Below are positions 21,206-33,530 of a stretch of DNA of 64,000 nucleotides, one piece after another. A program made the position numbers and the translations under genes. The notes beneath the pieces were generated by a model that made no database searches, was not told the origin of the DNA, and saw only the letters and a program-made list of their open reading frames with translations. The DNA is from Ariolimax columbianus. Taxonomy: Eukaryota > Mollusca > Gastropoda > Stylommatophora > Arionidae. Every line of letters starts with the position of its first letter. The stretch's first letter is position 1. The DNA lies in NCBI GenBank assembly GCA_036924085.1, contig JAVGWX010000009.1, positions 62,009,012-62,073,011 of the forward strand, given 5' to 3'.

Positions 21206-21215
21206 TAGAAGAGGA

Positions 21216-21942
21216 AATGAACAATCTAATTATAGTTACATTATTGTATATGGAAGTGGTACATCATATAAACGTTCAATCTAATTATAGTTGCATTATT
21301 GCATATGGAAGTGGTACATCATATAAACGTTCAATCTAATTATAGTTACATTATTGTATATGGAAGTGGTACATCATATAAACGTTCAATCTAATTATAG
21401 TTGCATTATTGTATATGGAAGTGGTACATCATATAAACGTTCAATCTAATTATAGTTGCATTATTGTATATGCAAGTGGTACATCATATAAACGTTCAAT
21501 CTAATTATAGTTGCATTATTGTATATGGAAGTGGTACATCATATAAACGTTCAATCTAATTATAGTTGCATTATTGTATATGGAAGTGGTACATCATATA
21601 AACGTTCAATCTAATTATAGTTGCATTATTGTATATGGAAGTGGTACATCATATAAACGTTCAATCTAATTATAGTTGCATTATTGTATATGGAAGTGGT
21701 ACATCATATAAACGTTCAATCTAATTATAGTTGCATTATTGTATATGGAAGTGGTACATCATATAAACGTTCAATCTAATTATAGTTGCATTATTGTATA
21801 TGCAAGTGGTACATCATATAAACGTTCAATCTAATTATAGTTGCATTATTGTATATGGAAGTGGTACATCATATAAACGTTCAATCTAATTATAGTTGCA
21901 TTATTGTATATGCAAGTGGTACATCATATAAACGTTCACTGA
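21216..21942. repeat. 55-bp satellite, about 13 units
   Basis: Unit begins gttcaatctaattatagttg and ends gtacatcatataaac. Only a few positions vary (ttg/tta, gtata/gcata, ggaag/gcaag), so it is strongly homogenised. Confidence 0.98.
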
Positions 21943-22435
21943 ACCTTAGATAAGCACTTTTTTTGGGTAAGCAATGGTTTCATGAGACCAGAACATAATT
22001 TCAAGTATTCCGTAGTAATAGAAATCTTAAGAAATGTAGATACTGTATGCTCTTATTCTCCACTGTTGATTGGTTCTTGAAGATTGCGATGGCGAAAAAC
22101 GAAATGACCACCAGTAATATATTAATTATATTGATAAAAAAAATATATTCCTCATCCATTTCGTTTGTTTTTCGTCTAGAAAATAAATGCAGAAGCAATT
22201 TTGTTTTTGATTACGTCTTCAGCAATACCATTTGAACTGATTCTCAAAAACCTAATGGCATCAGGTCCAGTTTAATTTTTCACGAAATATTTGTTGTCCT
22301 TACTGTTCAAGTTTTAGTAGTCAGTGTTCAGATCCGACATGATCTGTCATAATGTCAGCTTTATAGTTGTGAAGAACTTTTATTTGTGTTGCAAATTGAA
22401 ATTTTGACGTCTCAACTTTCTAATTGAATTTCGTT
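21943..22435. other. AT-rich, no recognised feature
   Basis: No convincing coding frame or repeat. Confidence 0.4.
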
Positions 22436-22439
22436 AATG

Positions 22440-22515
22440 TAGACATTGAGTTTGTTACTTCTTCTTCTTTTTCTGCGTTCGTCCTAGAAAGGACGCTGTG
22501 TCGTAGTTTACAGCG
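22440..22515 (-). repeat. SINE-A 3' end fragment, GAA tail
   Basis: cttcttcttctttttctgcg then tgtgtcgtagtttacagc, matching the reverse SINE-A end with an internal deletion. Confidence 0.6.
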
Positions 22516-23360
22516 ATACTTGAATTGCACTAAAGCGAGGATGGCCCAGGCTTTATTTCTAAAGTACGCTACAGAATGCAAGAAGAACCACTGCAAACCC
22601 GGTACCAGATACAATTCGCTAACAGGGTAGAATTCATTACAAAAAACAATACCACACTTTACTGAAAAGCAGTCCCGATTCCCCCACCCTTAAAATTTAC
22701 CCGAGGGGAGAGGGAAGGAGGATTTCCCCTTCTTGAGGGCCCCTGATTTATAATGTAAATCTGCCGCTACAGCGTCCTCGGCAAGGAGCGACAGGCCGAG
22801 AGCTGTTTGGATGTAGATCATTGACAACAATGACGTGCGTTCAAATCTCCGAGAAGACATAGGTTTCCTCCTATGGTAGGTAATAGTACAAATTTTCTGC
22901 CACTGCACAGGCACTAGCGGCCTTTACACCTCCCCCACATAGAGCTTCCGTGTCAACGTTAGAAATGGCAGTTTGGTCATTAGGGAAAGTTTTGTAAGTG
23001 TTTTGTTTAGACGACGGAGACCGAATTTGTGGTATAGTCGTGGACTTGAAAGACGGAGAAAGGAAATGTTTGATTAGCGAAATGACGGATACGTGAAATT
23101 ATTGATTAGCGAAATTATGGATAATGGAAATGACGGATAAGCGAAGTCGAACAAAAAGGACTTGCAATATTTATTTGTGCATGTTTGAATGGTACAGTGC
23201 TAATCGTGAGAGAAGGGGCGGGTGAGAGGGAGGAGGGGTAGGGAAGAGAGAAAGACGGAGAGAGAGAACTAAAGAGAGGTGCAGAGAGATACAGCTAGAG
23301 AGATATAAAGTAAAAAAAAAAGTAACGCGATGTGTAGACAGGGCTCGCGTAGTATTCGCT
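22516..23360. other. No gene; GA-rich and short repeats
   Basis: At 23060-23150 short repeats of gattagcgaaat and gacggataagcgaa occur, a style seen at the ends of some pogo-like DNA transposons, but no inverted partner was found. A GA-rich tract is at 23210-23300. Confidence 0.45.
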
Positions 23361-23370
23361 TACGTACTTG

Positions 23371-23736
23371 GCTTGGCTTTTTTGGCTGGCTTTGTTCGTT
23401 CTCAATCTCCCGCTACCAAACTCTGAAAGGGCTTAAGTAGCAGAATGTACTCCAGAGAACGGAATGCGTTGTGTCGTAGTTTACAGCTTGACTGCGATAT
23501 TTGCACTTTTCGGACCAACACATCCGACTTCAGCAAGCATTTTTTGAGTACTGGGTTAGCATTCCCTCTTGGATCCCTTCTCCCTAGCCAGTCTGCCCTG
23601 CTGCAGTCTGTTATTCAGGATCACCGCGTGGAGGTGTAGAAGGGTCTTGGCAGCTCTGGTTGGCTGGCCCTGACGCTAGCAGTCAACTATGGGTCGCTAA
23701 CCACTGCAGCTCATGCGCTGCTCCGCATCTTGATCC
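23371..23736 (-). mobile_element. SINE-A, AAGCC-type tail, imperfect TSD
   Basis: Reverse copy, tail tggcttggct-type, head near 23730. A 14-bp TSD with one mismatch (cgcttacgtacttg / cgcttacatacttg) lies at 23357-23370 and 23737-23750. Confidence 0.9.
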
Positions 23737-23984
23737 CGCTTACATACTTGAAGAAGGACTTGCTCTGAAGGATGGATTTTATCCAGACCCTATCCCTGAC
23801 CTTCTTTTCCTCAGTCAGATAGACCAGCCCGACAACGATCAGCTATCTTCATGAATCACCATTTTTCTACAATGTGAACCATAATCTACCACTGTAGATG
23901 GTCCAGTTTAATGGAAACGTACGTCCCAAGCATTTGTAGCATGTACTCTTTCGCTTAGGTCAAGCGAAGGTTTCAATTGAACTT

Positions 23985-24175
23985 TAGTCTTTTTACTGGT
24001 TTAGAAGACTCTACAGACTCTGTATACAACCAGTTCCTTTTACTTCCCTTGATCTAAAAATAACTATGGGCATCCAATTTATTCTTGAATGCATAAATTG
24101 ATCCTGCTTCCACTATATCCGATGGCAATGCTTTCAAAGCATTCACCACTATTATTCATCAATTGTCGTTATAAC
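23985..24175 (-). pseudogene. CR1/L2-like LINE 3' end
   Basis: Reverse copy of the segment at 10576-10755: ggtttagaagactctacaga on the + strand, then the complement of the KNKLDA and NALP-E-V coding end. It is diverged. Confidence 0.8.
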
Positions 24176-24590
24176 AGGAAAATTGCATCCTAACTTAAGC
24201 AGTAGCTGATAACAAAGCAAATTTTTTTCCCAAGATTATGCTGCTTGCTTCATTCACAGCCCTCTTTAATCACATATTACAGCAGGTTTAAAAAGTTCCA
24301 CTGGTCCCTTATCGTTGCACTGCTGGTACCTATTACTGGAGCGAACTCTGGACATTGACCAGACGTTTTCTGGCTAGCCGATCAAGGGAAGTGATTCATC
24401 AAAGTGACTGCGGGGAGCTGTGGAGTTATTCTAATCTCCAGCCAAACTGCGGTTGGCTATTTGACCCGAGTATCTGGTTGAAAGGAAGGGCAACTATGTT
24501 GCTGTTAACGGCAGTATAGGCTTACTGCAATCTTTCCAGTTCAGGTGATTGTTTCACCTGGCAGGAATAGTCGATTTGTTATTCCTGGAA
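24176..24590. other. No recognised feature
   Basis: Nothing assigned. Confidence 0.4.
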
Positions 24591-24594
24591 AGAT

Positions 24595-25375
24595 GGAGCA
24601 AGTGACTAGAGGAACGAAGGAATGAGTAATGGATAGAGTCTGTGTGAGCGAGTATGTGAATGATTGAATGATTGTCCTCGTTCGTTAGTGAGTCAGTGTT
24701 TGAGGTAGAGAGGAAATGGACGAGTGAGTGAGTGTATGAGGTAGAGAATGGGTGTGCGTGAGTGAATGATTGAGTGTATTCGTGAGCCGTTATTTGAGGT
24801 TCAGAGAGAGAGAGAGAAAGAGATAGAGAAAGGACGAGTGAGTGAGTATATGAGGTAGAGAGTGGGTGTGAGTTATTGATTGAGTGCGTTCGTTATTAAG
24901 TGTTTGAGGTAGAGAGGGGGAGTGAGAGAATGGTTGGGTCTATTCGTTATTCTGTGTTTAGGGTAGAGGGAGAGTGGACGAGTGAGTGAGTAAATGAGGT
25001 AGAGAGTGGGTGTGAGTGAGTGAATGATTGAGTATATTCGTTATTCAATAAATGTTTGATATAGAGAGAGAGTGAGTGAGTGTATAAGGTAGACAGTGAG
25101 GGTAAGTGAGTGAATGATTGAGTGTATTAGTGAGTCAGTGTTTGGGGTAGAGGGAGAGTGTATGAAGAAGAGATTGGGTAGGTAAGTGCATTAGTGAATC
25201 AGTTTGGAGGTAGACATTGCGTGTATGAGGTACATAGTGTGTGTGAGGGAGTGAGTGTGTGTGTGAATGAGGAAGTGGGTGAGCAAACTAGTGTTATTAT
25301 GTAGAGAAAAAATGTGCGTGTGAGTTAGTGGGAGCGTGGATAACTGTAGTAAAGGTGTGAGTGTGTAACGTTATA
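24595..25375. repeat. Degenerate GAGT-rich tandem repeat, long period
   Basis: Recurring blocks gagtgagtgaatgattgagt, gtattcgtta, tgtttgaggtagagag. Longer units of about 90-120 bp are built from a GAGT-like tetramer. Confidence 0.8.
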
Positions 25376-25384
25376 CAAAAATAG

Positions 25385-25577
25385 ATTGTATCAACTAATA
25401 ATGTGTATCAACTAATAATGTGTATCAACTAATAATGTATATCAACTAATAATGTATGTCAACTAATAATGTGTATCAACTAATAATGTGTATCAACTAA
25501 TAATGTGTATCAACTAGTAATGTGTATCAACTAGTAATGTGTATCAACTAATAATGTGTATCAGCTAATAATGTACA
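25385..25577. repeat. 17-bp minisatellite, about 11 units
   Basis: Unit tatcaactaataatgtg with sparse substitutions. Confidence 0.96.
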
Positions 25578-25617
25578 TTTTATGTTGATCATTCTCACAT
25601 TATCCAATACTCTCTCT

Positions 25618-26170
25618 GTTTATCACTCTCTACCTACCACAGTACCTTGTCTGTTTGGCACTTTCTAACTGCCACGGTACCTTTTCTGTTTGTTTGTCAC
25701 TCTCTAACTACCACAATGCCTTCTCTGTTTATCACTCTCTGCCACAGTACCTTCTCTGTTTGTCACTCTCTGCCACAATGCCTTCTCTATTTGTCACTCT
25801 CTGCCACAGTACCTTCTCTGTTTGTCACTCTCTAACTACCATGATACCTTCTCTGTTTGTCACTCTCTGCCACAGTACCTTCTCTGTTTGTCACTCTCTA
25901 ACTGCTACAGTGCCTTCTCTGTTTGTCACTCTCTAACTGCCATTATACCTTCTCTGTTTATCACTCTCTGTCACAGTATCTTCTTTGTTTGTCACTAACT
26001 AACTGCCATAGTGCCTTCTCTGCTTGTCACTCTCTAACTGCCGTAGTACCGTCTTTGTTTATCACTCTCTAACTGCAACAGTGCCTTCTCTGCTTGTCAC
26101 TCTCTAACTGCCACAGTACCTTATCTGTTTATCACTTTATAACTGTCAAAGTGCCTTCTTCATTTGTCAT
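25618..26170. repeat. 31/36-bp minisatellite, about 16 units
   Basis: Unit ctgtttgtcactctct-(aactg)-ccacagtaccttct; units with and without the aactg insert alternate. Toward the 3' end units diverge. Confidence 0.94.
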
Positions 26171-26439
26171 ACTTTAACCCATTTTCTAAGCAATTTTCGT
26201 TTGAACAATAGTAAGCTTCAACTCTCATGTTTCCCTTTCTAATGTGTTTTATAAGTTTCATTCCTGCATTCGTTATTCCTCGTTTGTCTTCCTAACAATT
26301 CATGTGAATCTTAACTCTCCTCTAAGATCACATGCGTGCTTACGTGTGTACGTAACGTCCATACGACAACAGTGTGTAAGTCTTTGTTCGATTGTTAGGA
26401 AATGGTGATCTGTTACATCAGCTATTCGCCGATTTAGGA

Positions 26440-28040
26440 TTTAAATAGATATGTTGTGTAATAACAAACGAAGGATTTTCAGAAACATTTCAAATTAGAT
26501 TCGGTGTACTGCAAAGTTGTTGACAAAACCCTTTACTGTTTATCACAAATAGGTACGATATGTACTAAAGTCAACATAAATTAGGGGAACAACCTCAAAC
26601 ATCACTTAATTAAAGTTCTTTTTGCTGATGACCAAGCAGTAACAGCAATCTCAGAAAAGTAACTCAGAAACGTATATGTACGGATTATAGTAGGGAAATC
26701 AACGTTATGGCGATTACAAGAAAATGAATATAAATAACATTACTCATACAAAACCAACAGGTAAAACAGATGGACAAGGTAATATAATATCATTAGATGG
26801 AAAAAGCTATACCGAAAACCAAAACAGATGTAATAAAGCCAGTCCAATCATTAGGCAGCTGTCCCCGATATTACAATGTAACCACGTGACAACGGATACA
26901 AAAAGAACGCTGTACAACACGATATTCCTACCCACATTATGCTATGTGACATAATTTAACATTAACAAACACAATTAAAATAAATGCCTGCGCAGAATGC
27001 TTGGAGTAACAAGAATGAATAGAACAAGAAACGAAGATAATAGGAAACATAATAGGTACAATACCAGTGCTAGACCTCATCAAGAGACAGCAAACCAAAT
27101 TGTTCAGTCACGTGACACGTGAAACACCAGACAGCAATCCCTCAGAAAGCAATGCTATACAGATACAATGGAAACATATACAATGTAATACAGCTACAAT
27201 GGTATACAGATACAATGTAATACAGATACAATGTAATACAGCTACAATGGATACATATACAATGGTATACAGATACAATAGATACACATACAATATTATA
27301 CAGATACAATGGATACAGATACAATGTTACAGATACAATGTAATACAGATACAATGGATACAGATACAATGTAATACCGATACAATGTTACAGATACAAT
27401 GTAATACAGCTACAATGGTATACAGATACAATGTAATACAGATACAATGTAATACAGCTACAATGGATACATATACAATGGTACACAGATACAATGGATA
27501 CATATACAATGTAATACAGCTACAATGGATGCATATACAATGTTATACAGATACAATGGATACATATACAATGTTATACAGATACAATGTATACATATAC
27601 AATGTTATACAGATACAATGGATACATATACAATGCTATACAGATACTATGGATACATATACAATGTTATACAGATACAATGGATGCATATACAATGTTA
27701 TACATATATAATGGATACAGATACAATATTATACAGATACAATGGATACAGATACAATGTAATACCGATACAATGTTACAGATACAATGTAATACAGCTA
27801 CAATGGTATACAGATACAATGTTATACAGATACAATGTAATACCGCTAAACTGTAATACAGATACAATGTTATACAATGGATACAAAGCCAAGCGCCGCT
27901 CATGTAAAAGATGGATAGCAGAAATAATAGAAGCAGTAAAGCTTCCCATGCACGAATCACATGCTAGGGCCTGCTCAGGAAATTTTAACCGTACGATGAA
28001 AGGCACAAACACAGTGGAAATAAGATGTTCGATAGTATAA
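26440..28040 (+). pseudogene. Jockey-like LINE reverse transcriptase relic with a 15-bp array inside it
   Basis: Frames give NEGFSETFQIRFGVLQSC (before the active site), KVLFADDQAV (F-A-D-D catalytic motif intact), TLYNTIFLPTLCYVT, LRRMLGVTRMNRTRNED and, after a shift, KLFSHVTRETPDSN. A 15-bp array then fills 27150-27885. Coding resumes as GYKAKRRSCKRWIAEI and ESHARACSGNFNRT, matching the K-R-R-S-R-G-RP-RW-I and HARAR-R endings of such elements. Frameshifts and stops show it is dead. Confidence 0.85.
27150..27885. repeat. 15-16 bp minisatellite inside a LINE
   Basis: Monomers atacagatacaatgg and atacagatacaatgtaat, plus atacatatacaatg and atacagctacaatg variants, about 46 units in blocks. 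On + it stays open for over 200 codons (IQWIHIQCYTDTM-like repeats), which are not a gene. Confidence 0.96.
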
Positions 28041-28345
28041 TTCAGAACCGTCATCACTGCACCACAACAAGACCCATAGGTGCTCAGTCATTGTTAGCCA
28101 AAGGTGCTGATACAAATTGTTCCGTGTAGCTCGCTGTTTGTACACAGACCTAATTCACGCTGTCACGTGCCATTTCTCAGCTCGGCCAACGCTTGATTTC
28201 AAACCACGCCAATCCTTCTGATTATTGTTTTCTCGACTGTAATCCAATAGCCGGCAGATTAGTGCTCAAGGGTTTACGTTAAGATCAGGCGCAATATGCT
28301 GACCGAGACCCTCACTAACCCCAACCTTACGTCCTGAAAACATGT
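28041..28345. other. No recognised feature
   Basis: Nothing assigned between the LINE relic and the MSR copy. Confidence 0.4.
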
Positions 28346-28349
28346 TATG

Positions 28350-28565
28350 TTACAGCAGCCTGGTCAACGAGGGTAAGGTAGTCACGTGAAATCACCGTAT
28401 TGGCGCGTTCTGCTGTGAAACCTAACATTACACTATAGCTTGAAGGTCTAGTCCCAACTTCTACAGTACGCCAAGATATATAAAAAGAGCCACTGTAACC
28501 CGTCTTCAGAGAAAATTCGTCAAGAGTGAATAACACTACAAGCAGCTTCCAACAACAAGACCAGC
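28350..28565 (+). repeat. MSR body, subfamily without minisatellite
   Basis: Landmarks cagcctggtcaacgagg, aaaagagccactgtaaccc, attcgtcaagag and aacaacaag, also seen at 50505-50720 and 55360-55560. Confidence 0.75.
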
Positions 28566-29620
28566 AGTCAGTCATTCATTTCAGCGTACTGCTCTCTCTT
28601 CTTAATACCCCCCCCCCCTCTTTCCCCCGCACACAGACACACACACATAAACACATCACACACATTCATACATATCTAATGGTCCCGAAAAAGATTGTTA
28701 ATCACCATCTGATAAAGAATTCAAAACATTATCTCAAATTCTGCTGTTCATCTGTCTTTCATATCTGTTCCCATGTCCCGGCGCGGGTATGTTTATAAAT
28801 AGCGAGCGTTTCCGATGTCCCTGCTTGACTATGTTTATAAACTGTACTGCCTTTGATACCACTCTGTTATATTAACTGACATTGATAGCTGTTAGGTCAA
28901 AGGCCCTGGGGATGTTGCTCCCTTCGCCTGCTAACGGACACTGCGGTCTGCAACTTGAGAATAAAATTGTATCTTTTACCGTGCCTTCTTCCTAATTTAG
29001 ATTTGTTTGCGGCCCGTCGGCACAAGAGATTGCACATCTGGTGAATGTTTTACTGCACCATAAATTGTCCATCACTTACCACTAATTTAAACAAGGGATC
29101 TCTACACCACAGTAATACTAATTACACTCAGTGTCTTCGTTTTCCTACTGCAGTTTGCCAACAATTAAGTACCAATTAAGAGTTGAGATAGTGCTCCTTG
29201 CCTGTGAGCTGGCAGTTCTAATGTATTCCTCTACTGCCAGAAAAACAAGCAAGGAAGTGCAGGGCGTTCAAGATAATGGCAACATTAAGCATTTAAAAAT
29301 GTGTTTACCATTTCAGAGAACATTTTAAGAAGTGTGTTAACAGACTGTAAATTCAGCCCAGGAAGAGGTAGCTAAATGGATGCCCAAATACCACGTTTAG
29401 CGTACTTTCGCACTTGCCATAAATTAAAATCGACTTTAAAAAAAAATATATTTCCAAATGCTCTAAAAAGTATATAATAACTCAGTTCTATTAATTTAGC
29501 TTAACTTTTAAGTCAAAAGCCAATCAACCAACCATTATGTTTCATCTCAAATATGAAATAAAAGCGTACTGAGCGGATTACTTTCTTCATATGCAAATTG
29601 TTCGAAAATACAGTTGGCAT
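28566..29620. other. No gene; C-run and CA-rich stretch
   Basis: C-run at about 28609-28618 and CA repeats near 28635-28665. No other feature. Confidence 0.5.
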
Positions 29621-29633
29621 ACAGGTAGTAAGT

Positions 29634-29892
29634 GGAGCCGCGTAGCGCAGTGGTTAGCGCTCTGGCCTCGCATTTGAGTGGTCCTGGGTTCATTCCCCAG
29701 TTGAGGCGATAATGTTTTTTCAGACCGCAATGGCTCTCGGGTCGACCCAACCTTAAATGGGTACCGGTTCAGTCCGGGAAGTAAAAGCGGCGAGGGAGAG
29801 GAGATGGCTACCGCCCTCATATAGTCGAGCCTTTGAAATGTGAGATCGCTAACATCTCACACCCCTACGACAGTAATGCTATGGGTTTACTT
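29634..29892 (+). mobile_element. tRNA-derived SINE, 259 bp, perfect 13-bp TSD
   Basis: The head is a clear tRNA relic with A-box tagcgcagtgg (29643-29653) and B-box ggttcattccc (29687-29697). The body holds gggtcgacccaaccttaaat and gtaaaagcggcgag and ends near tgctatgggttt. The duplicated target acaggtagtaagt lies at 29621-29633 and 29893-29905. RNA polymerase III transcription is expected from the boxes (known for this class). No homopolymer tail is visible. Confidence 0.95.
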
Positions 29893-29924
29893 ACAGGTAG
29901 TAAGTATTTAGAGCCACACAGTCT

Positions 29925-30204
29925 ACTCTAAGATTACCTTTACCTCAATGTATGCCATGGGACTACCTTTATCCCTTTGCATGCTATAGGATTACCTTTA
30001 CCTCACTGTGTGCTGTAATACTACCTAAACCGCACTGTCTGCTGTAAGTCTACATTTACTTCAATGTCTCCTCTTGGACTACTTTTACCCCAATGTCTGC
30101 TCTTGGACTACCTTTACCTATGTGTATGCTATAGGATTACCTTTACCTCAGTGTCTGCTGTAAGAAAAACTTTACTTCAATATCTCCTCTTGGACTGATT
30201 TTAC
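29925..30204. repeat. Degenerate about 37-bp repeats
   Basis: Recurring ttacctttacctcaatgtct and ctgctgtaggactac blocks; the diverged precursor of the array that follows. Confidence 0.75.
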
Positions 30205-30600
30205 CTCACTATCTATGTCTACTGTCTATATCTATGTCACACTCAATGTCTTCTGTCTATATCTATATCTATGTCACACTCAATGTCTACTGTCTATATC
30301 TATATCTATGTCACACTCAATGTCTACTGTCTATATCTATATCTATGTCACACTCAATGTCTACTGTCTATATCTATGTCACACTCAATGTCTACTGTCT
30401 ATATCTATATCTATGTCACACTCAATGTCTACTGTCTAAATCTATGTCACACTCAATGTCTACTGTCTATATCTATATCTATGTCACACTCAATGTCTAC
30501 TGTCTATATCTATGTCACACTCAATGTCTACTGTCTATATCTATATCTATGTCACACTCAATGTCTGCTGTAGGACTGACTACTTTCATTTCAATGTCTG
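30205..30600. repeat. 31/37-bp minisatellite, about 11 units
   Basis: Unit ctatgtcacactcaatgtct plus actgtctatat, with an optional extra ctatat hexamer. It grades from the degenerate repeats upstream. Confidence 0.95.
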
Positions 30601-31120
30601 CTAAGGGACCACTTTCGCATTGATTTTCAAATGCTTAATATTTAGAAATGATATTCCTGCAGGTGATACTATATATCAGACTCATGTCACAACATAATTA
30701 GGCCTCAAAATGTGTTGAACATCGCAGTTCCTGCAAATTACTATTATCGAAACACGTATAAACACATTCAACTTCAGACAGCTGACGCACTTAATAAAAG
30801 TGTTAGGTTGGTTATCAACTATGAACGACGTTTGCCTGCCATCTTGATTATCTGCACATGCGATTTGTTTCATCCTGAGTGCTTTTCAATGCCGAGAAGT
30901 GTGGCTAAATTGTTTTATATTTTATGTAGCTATGTAATCGTATTCGGGTTATTAACTAGATGTGTGTATTTCCTTCTTCATGTCTATACTTTGTTGCTAA
31001 CGACGGAAATGGCTAAAATATATTAGCCTTTTTGCTGAAACCTGTGTTAAAAAGTAACAGGTGCTGGGTTCTATAGCAATTCGCTTCCTATCCATATGCA
31101 CTAACCTCTTTAGTCACAAT
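30601..31120. other. No recognised feature
   Basis: A 104-codon frame (30712-31026) has no recognisable domain. Confidence 0.4.
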
Positions 31121-31134
31121 TTAATTATTTTCCT

Positions 31135-31494
31135 GGGATCAAGACGCTGAGCAGCGCATGAGCTGCAGTGGTTAGCGACCCATAGCTGACTGCTAGCGTC
31201 AGGGCCAGCGAACCATAGCTGCCAAGACCCTTCTACACCTCCACGCGGTGATCCTGGATAACAGGCTGCAGCAGGGCAGACTGGCTAAGGAGAAGGGATC
31301 GAAAAGGGAATGCTAACCCGGTACTCAAAAAATGCTTGCTGAAGTCGGATGTGTTGGACCGAAAGGTGCACAGATCGCAGTCAAGCTGTAAACTACGACA
31401 CAACGCATTCCGTTCTCTGGACTACATTCTGCTACTTAAGCCCTTTCAGGGTTTGGTAGTGGGAGATTGAGAATAAACGAAGAAGAAGAAGAAG
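31135..31494 (+). mobile_element. SINE-A, full length, GAA tail, TSD
   Basis: Head gggatcaagacgctgagcag, end gagattgagaataaacgaag plus a GAA run. The 12-bp TSD aattattttcct lies at 31123-31134 and 31495-31506. It is the best-preserved GAA-tailed copy. Confidence 0.96.
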
Positions 31495-31506
31495 AATTAT
31501 TTTCCT

Positions 31507-32635
31507 TTGCTCTTTTTAAAAATCTAAGATGCTTTGGGCAACATTTTACAGTTCTGACTGTTACATCTTCGCCTTTGATAGCCTTGTTTTTATGGCTCAA
31601 TCCATCCGAATCTTTGGTCCTCATCAGGCTTCCTGTAAAGCAGATAGATGTTTCAAGCCAGTTGCTCCTCCTGTGTGTATTATTACCCATACCTCATGGG
31701 CCAGAGATTCGCCCTGCCACTCTTTACTATGAGCAGCCCATCCACGAGAATGTCACGAGCTGAGTGTGTACTGTCAAGAGGTTACGAGTGGCGCATGCAT
31801 TGTGAGCATTTTCTTAGAATGGAGAACTCGTACTGAACTTAAAGAAACATTTGAGATTATCCTTCTTCGACATGCGTGGAAAGCAACAGTACGTCTATTT
31901 TTAGCTCTCCAGCAGCCACACTTGTGATGTTGTAATGACTCGAAAGATATCGAGAAAGAAATTGCTGACATCTTGTTTTCCTAGCTCTCAAATTCCTTAA
32001 GCGATTTCTTCGTTCAAGAAGTTTTTAGCCTCGCTAAAGACGTTGAATACTTGGAAAAAGACGTGCTTTCGTCTATTTTTATGCGTGGACCAAATGGTGC
32101 GTACAGTTTTGTGTTCAGGAGTTGCATAATTTGTGTTCTAAAAAGAGTTTACCTTTGTTGAAACGAGGGGAATAAAAGGAAAGGATATATGTCAGGGTGC
32201 CAGATTTGTGTTTAAAATAGCTCTGGTTATTAGTGTCACAACTTGAGATGGCGTAAACGGGTAGGGTGAAGAATGGCCAGAAAGGATGCTGATACATACA
32301 TCAGCGATTCTTAACATGTTTATATTTATTCTTCAAAACATGAAAATTGTGTTGTTGTCTGGCCATGTCAACTCAATGGGGAGAGGATTGGGGGGCTGTA
32401 GATGCCCGTTCTTAACTTTGTCAAGTAATCTCTAGCTACCAGATACCATATATTCTTCCACTAAACGTTGTCCTTTTTATCGTCTAAACTTGTTACACAT
32501 ATTCATGTATCTGGTGCAGCCCGGGTAGATTGCGTGTTTCTCGTCGCGTAGATGCCAAGTTCGATCATCTGTCTTGACTTTCCACTATACCTATATTTTG
32601 TCGATGTGGAAGCCACTGAGTTTATTCAACTCTTG
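31507..32635. other. No recognised feature
   Basis: Over 1.1 kb without a recognisable gene, repeat array or exon. Confidence 0.45.
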
Positions 32636-32639
32636 ACAT

Positions 32640-32880
32640 TTCTATGGTGGTGGGTTACAGTGGTTCTTCTTACATCCCGAGGCGTACTTGTGAAGATGGA
32701 TCGGGGTCATTCTGGTTCTAGTGCAATGCTAGACTCATTAGTGAACTCACCACTATGGGGATTGCAGTTTCGATCCTCATCTGGTTTTCCAGCCTTTTGT
32801 GATACAACCTGTTTCTAGAGAGAGACGCCCACACGGTGTTAGGGCTTGATCAGTATGTTTCACCTGACCTTGATGTTACT
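32640..32880 (-). repeat. MSR body, reverse, minisatellite nearly absent
   Basis: Reads tggtgggttacagtggttct ... acaacctgtttc ... gcttgatcagtatgtttcac on +, the reverse of the MSR body and one array unit. Confidence 0.75.
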
Positions 32881-32884
32881 CTAC

Positions 32885-33075
32885 GCTCGCCATACCCAGT
32901 TATAAATTGGTACCTAGTTTACAAACAAGGAAGGTGACTCATCACCTCCATCTCACCACACTTTAGGGAGAACATGAACAGTGTCGAACACCGCTATAAC
33001 AGAGCATGTTTCCAGTTGCATGGCGTAGACTTGAGGTCTTGGTCAGTTACAATTATTACTTAACCCTGACGCGAG
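32885..33075. repeat. SINE and MSR fragments
   Basis: cccagttataaattggtacc belongs to the SINE body type of 60945-61165. At 33003-33075 gtttccagttgcatggcgt and gaggtcttggtcagt are MSR-like. Confidence 0.5.
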
Positions 33076-33530
33076 CCTTGGCATCCATTCTTATTACATG
33101 ATGAGGTTGCTAGTCCCATCCACAACATTACTCAGTCAACGTTTACTATATGATTAGCTGAATGCAGTGTCCCCGTTCTACGCAAGTTCTTCAATAATAA
33201 AAGGGACGAAGAGATTGTTTTAGCTTTCTTTTAGACTCTAATTTGTTTTTAAAATTAGTTGTCTATCGCAGGCAATGATGGGGACATCATCAGACGGTTC
33301 TGTCTGGATGATGTAACTTGCGATGTATGAGGATTATAGTGAGGAAGAAGCTGCGCTGGTCATCAACCTCACTCTCTGGTCACGAGCTACCTGTGTCCAG
33401 TGGCAAGACATAAGTCTAGACGTCTGGAGGTAATTCAGGATGCAGACATTATGGTCCCACCTCCTTTGAGACCAGGGGTTGCTTAAAACCTGCGGGGCTC
33501 ATTAGTGAGATGATAATTTGAGGCCATTGG
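33076..33530. other. No recognised feature
   Basis: Nothing assigned. Confidence 0.4.

Noticed and set aside
23060..23150. Pogo/Tigger-like transposon end
   Set aside because: Only short local repeats; no inverted partner or transposase was found.
24595..25375. Regulatory GAGA-type element
   Set aside because: It is better explained as a degenerate GAGT tandem repeat; no promoter context.
29634..29710. Functional tRNA gene
   Set aside because: The promoter boxes are intact but the cloverleaf is degenerate and a SINE body with TSD follows.
30712..31026. 104-codon frame as a gene
   Set aside because: No start context, domain, splice signal or repeat support; length is within chance in AT-rich DNA.
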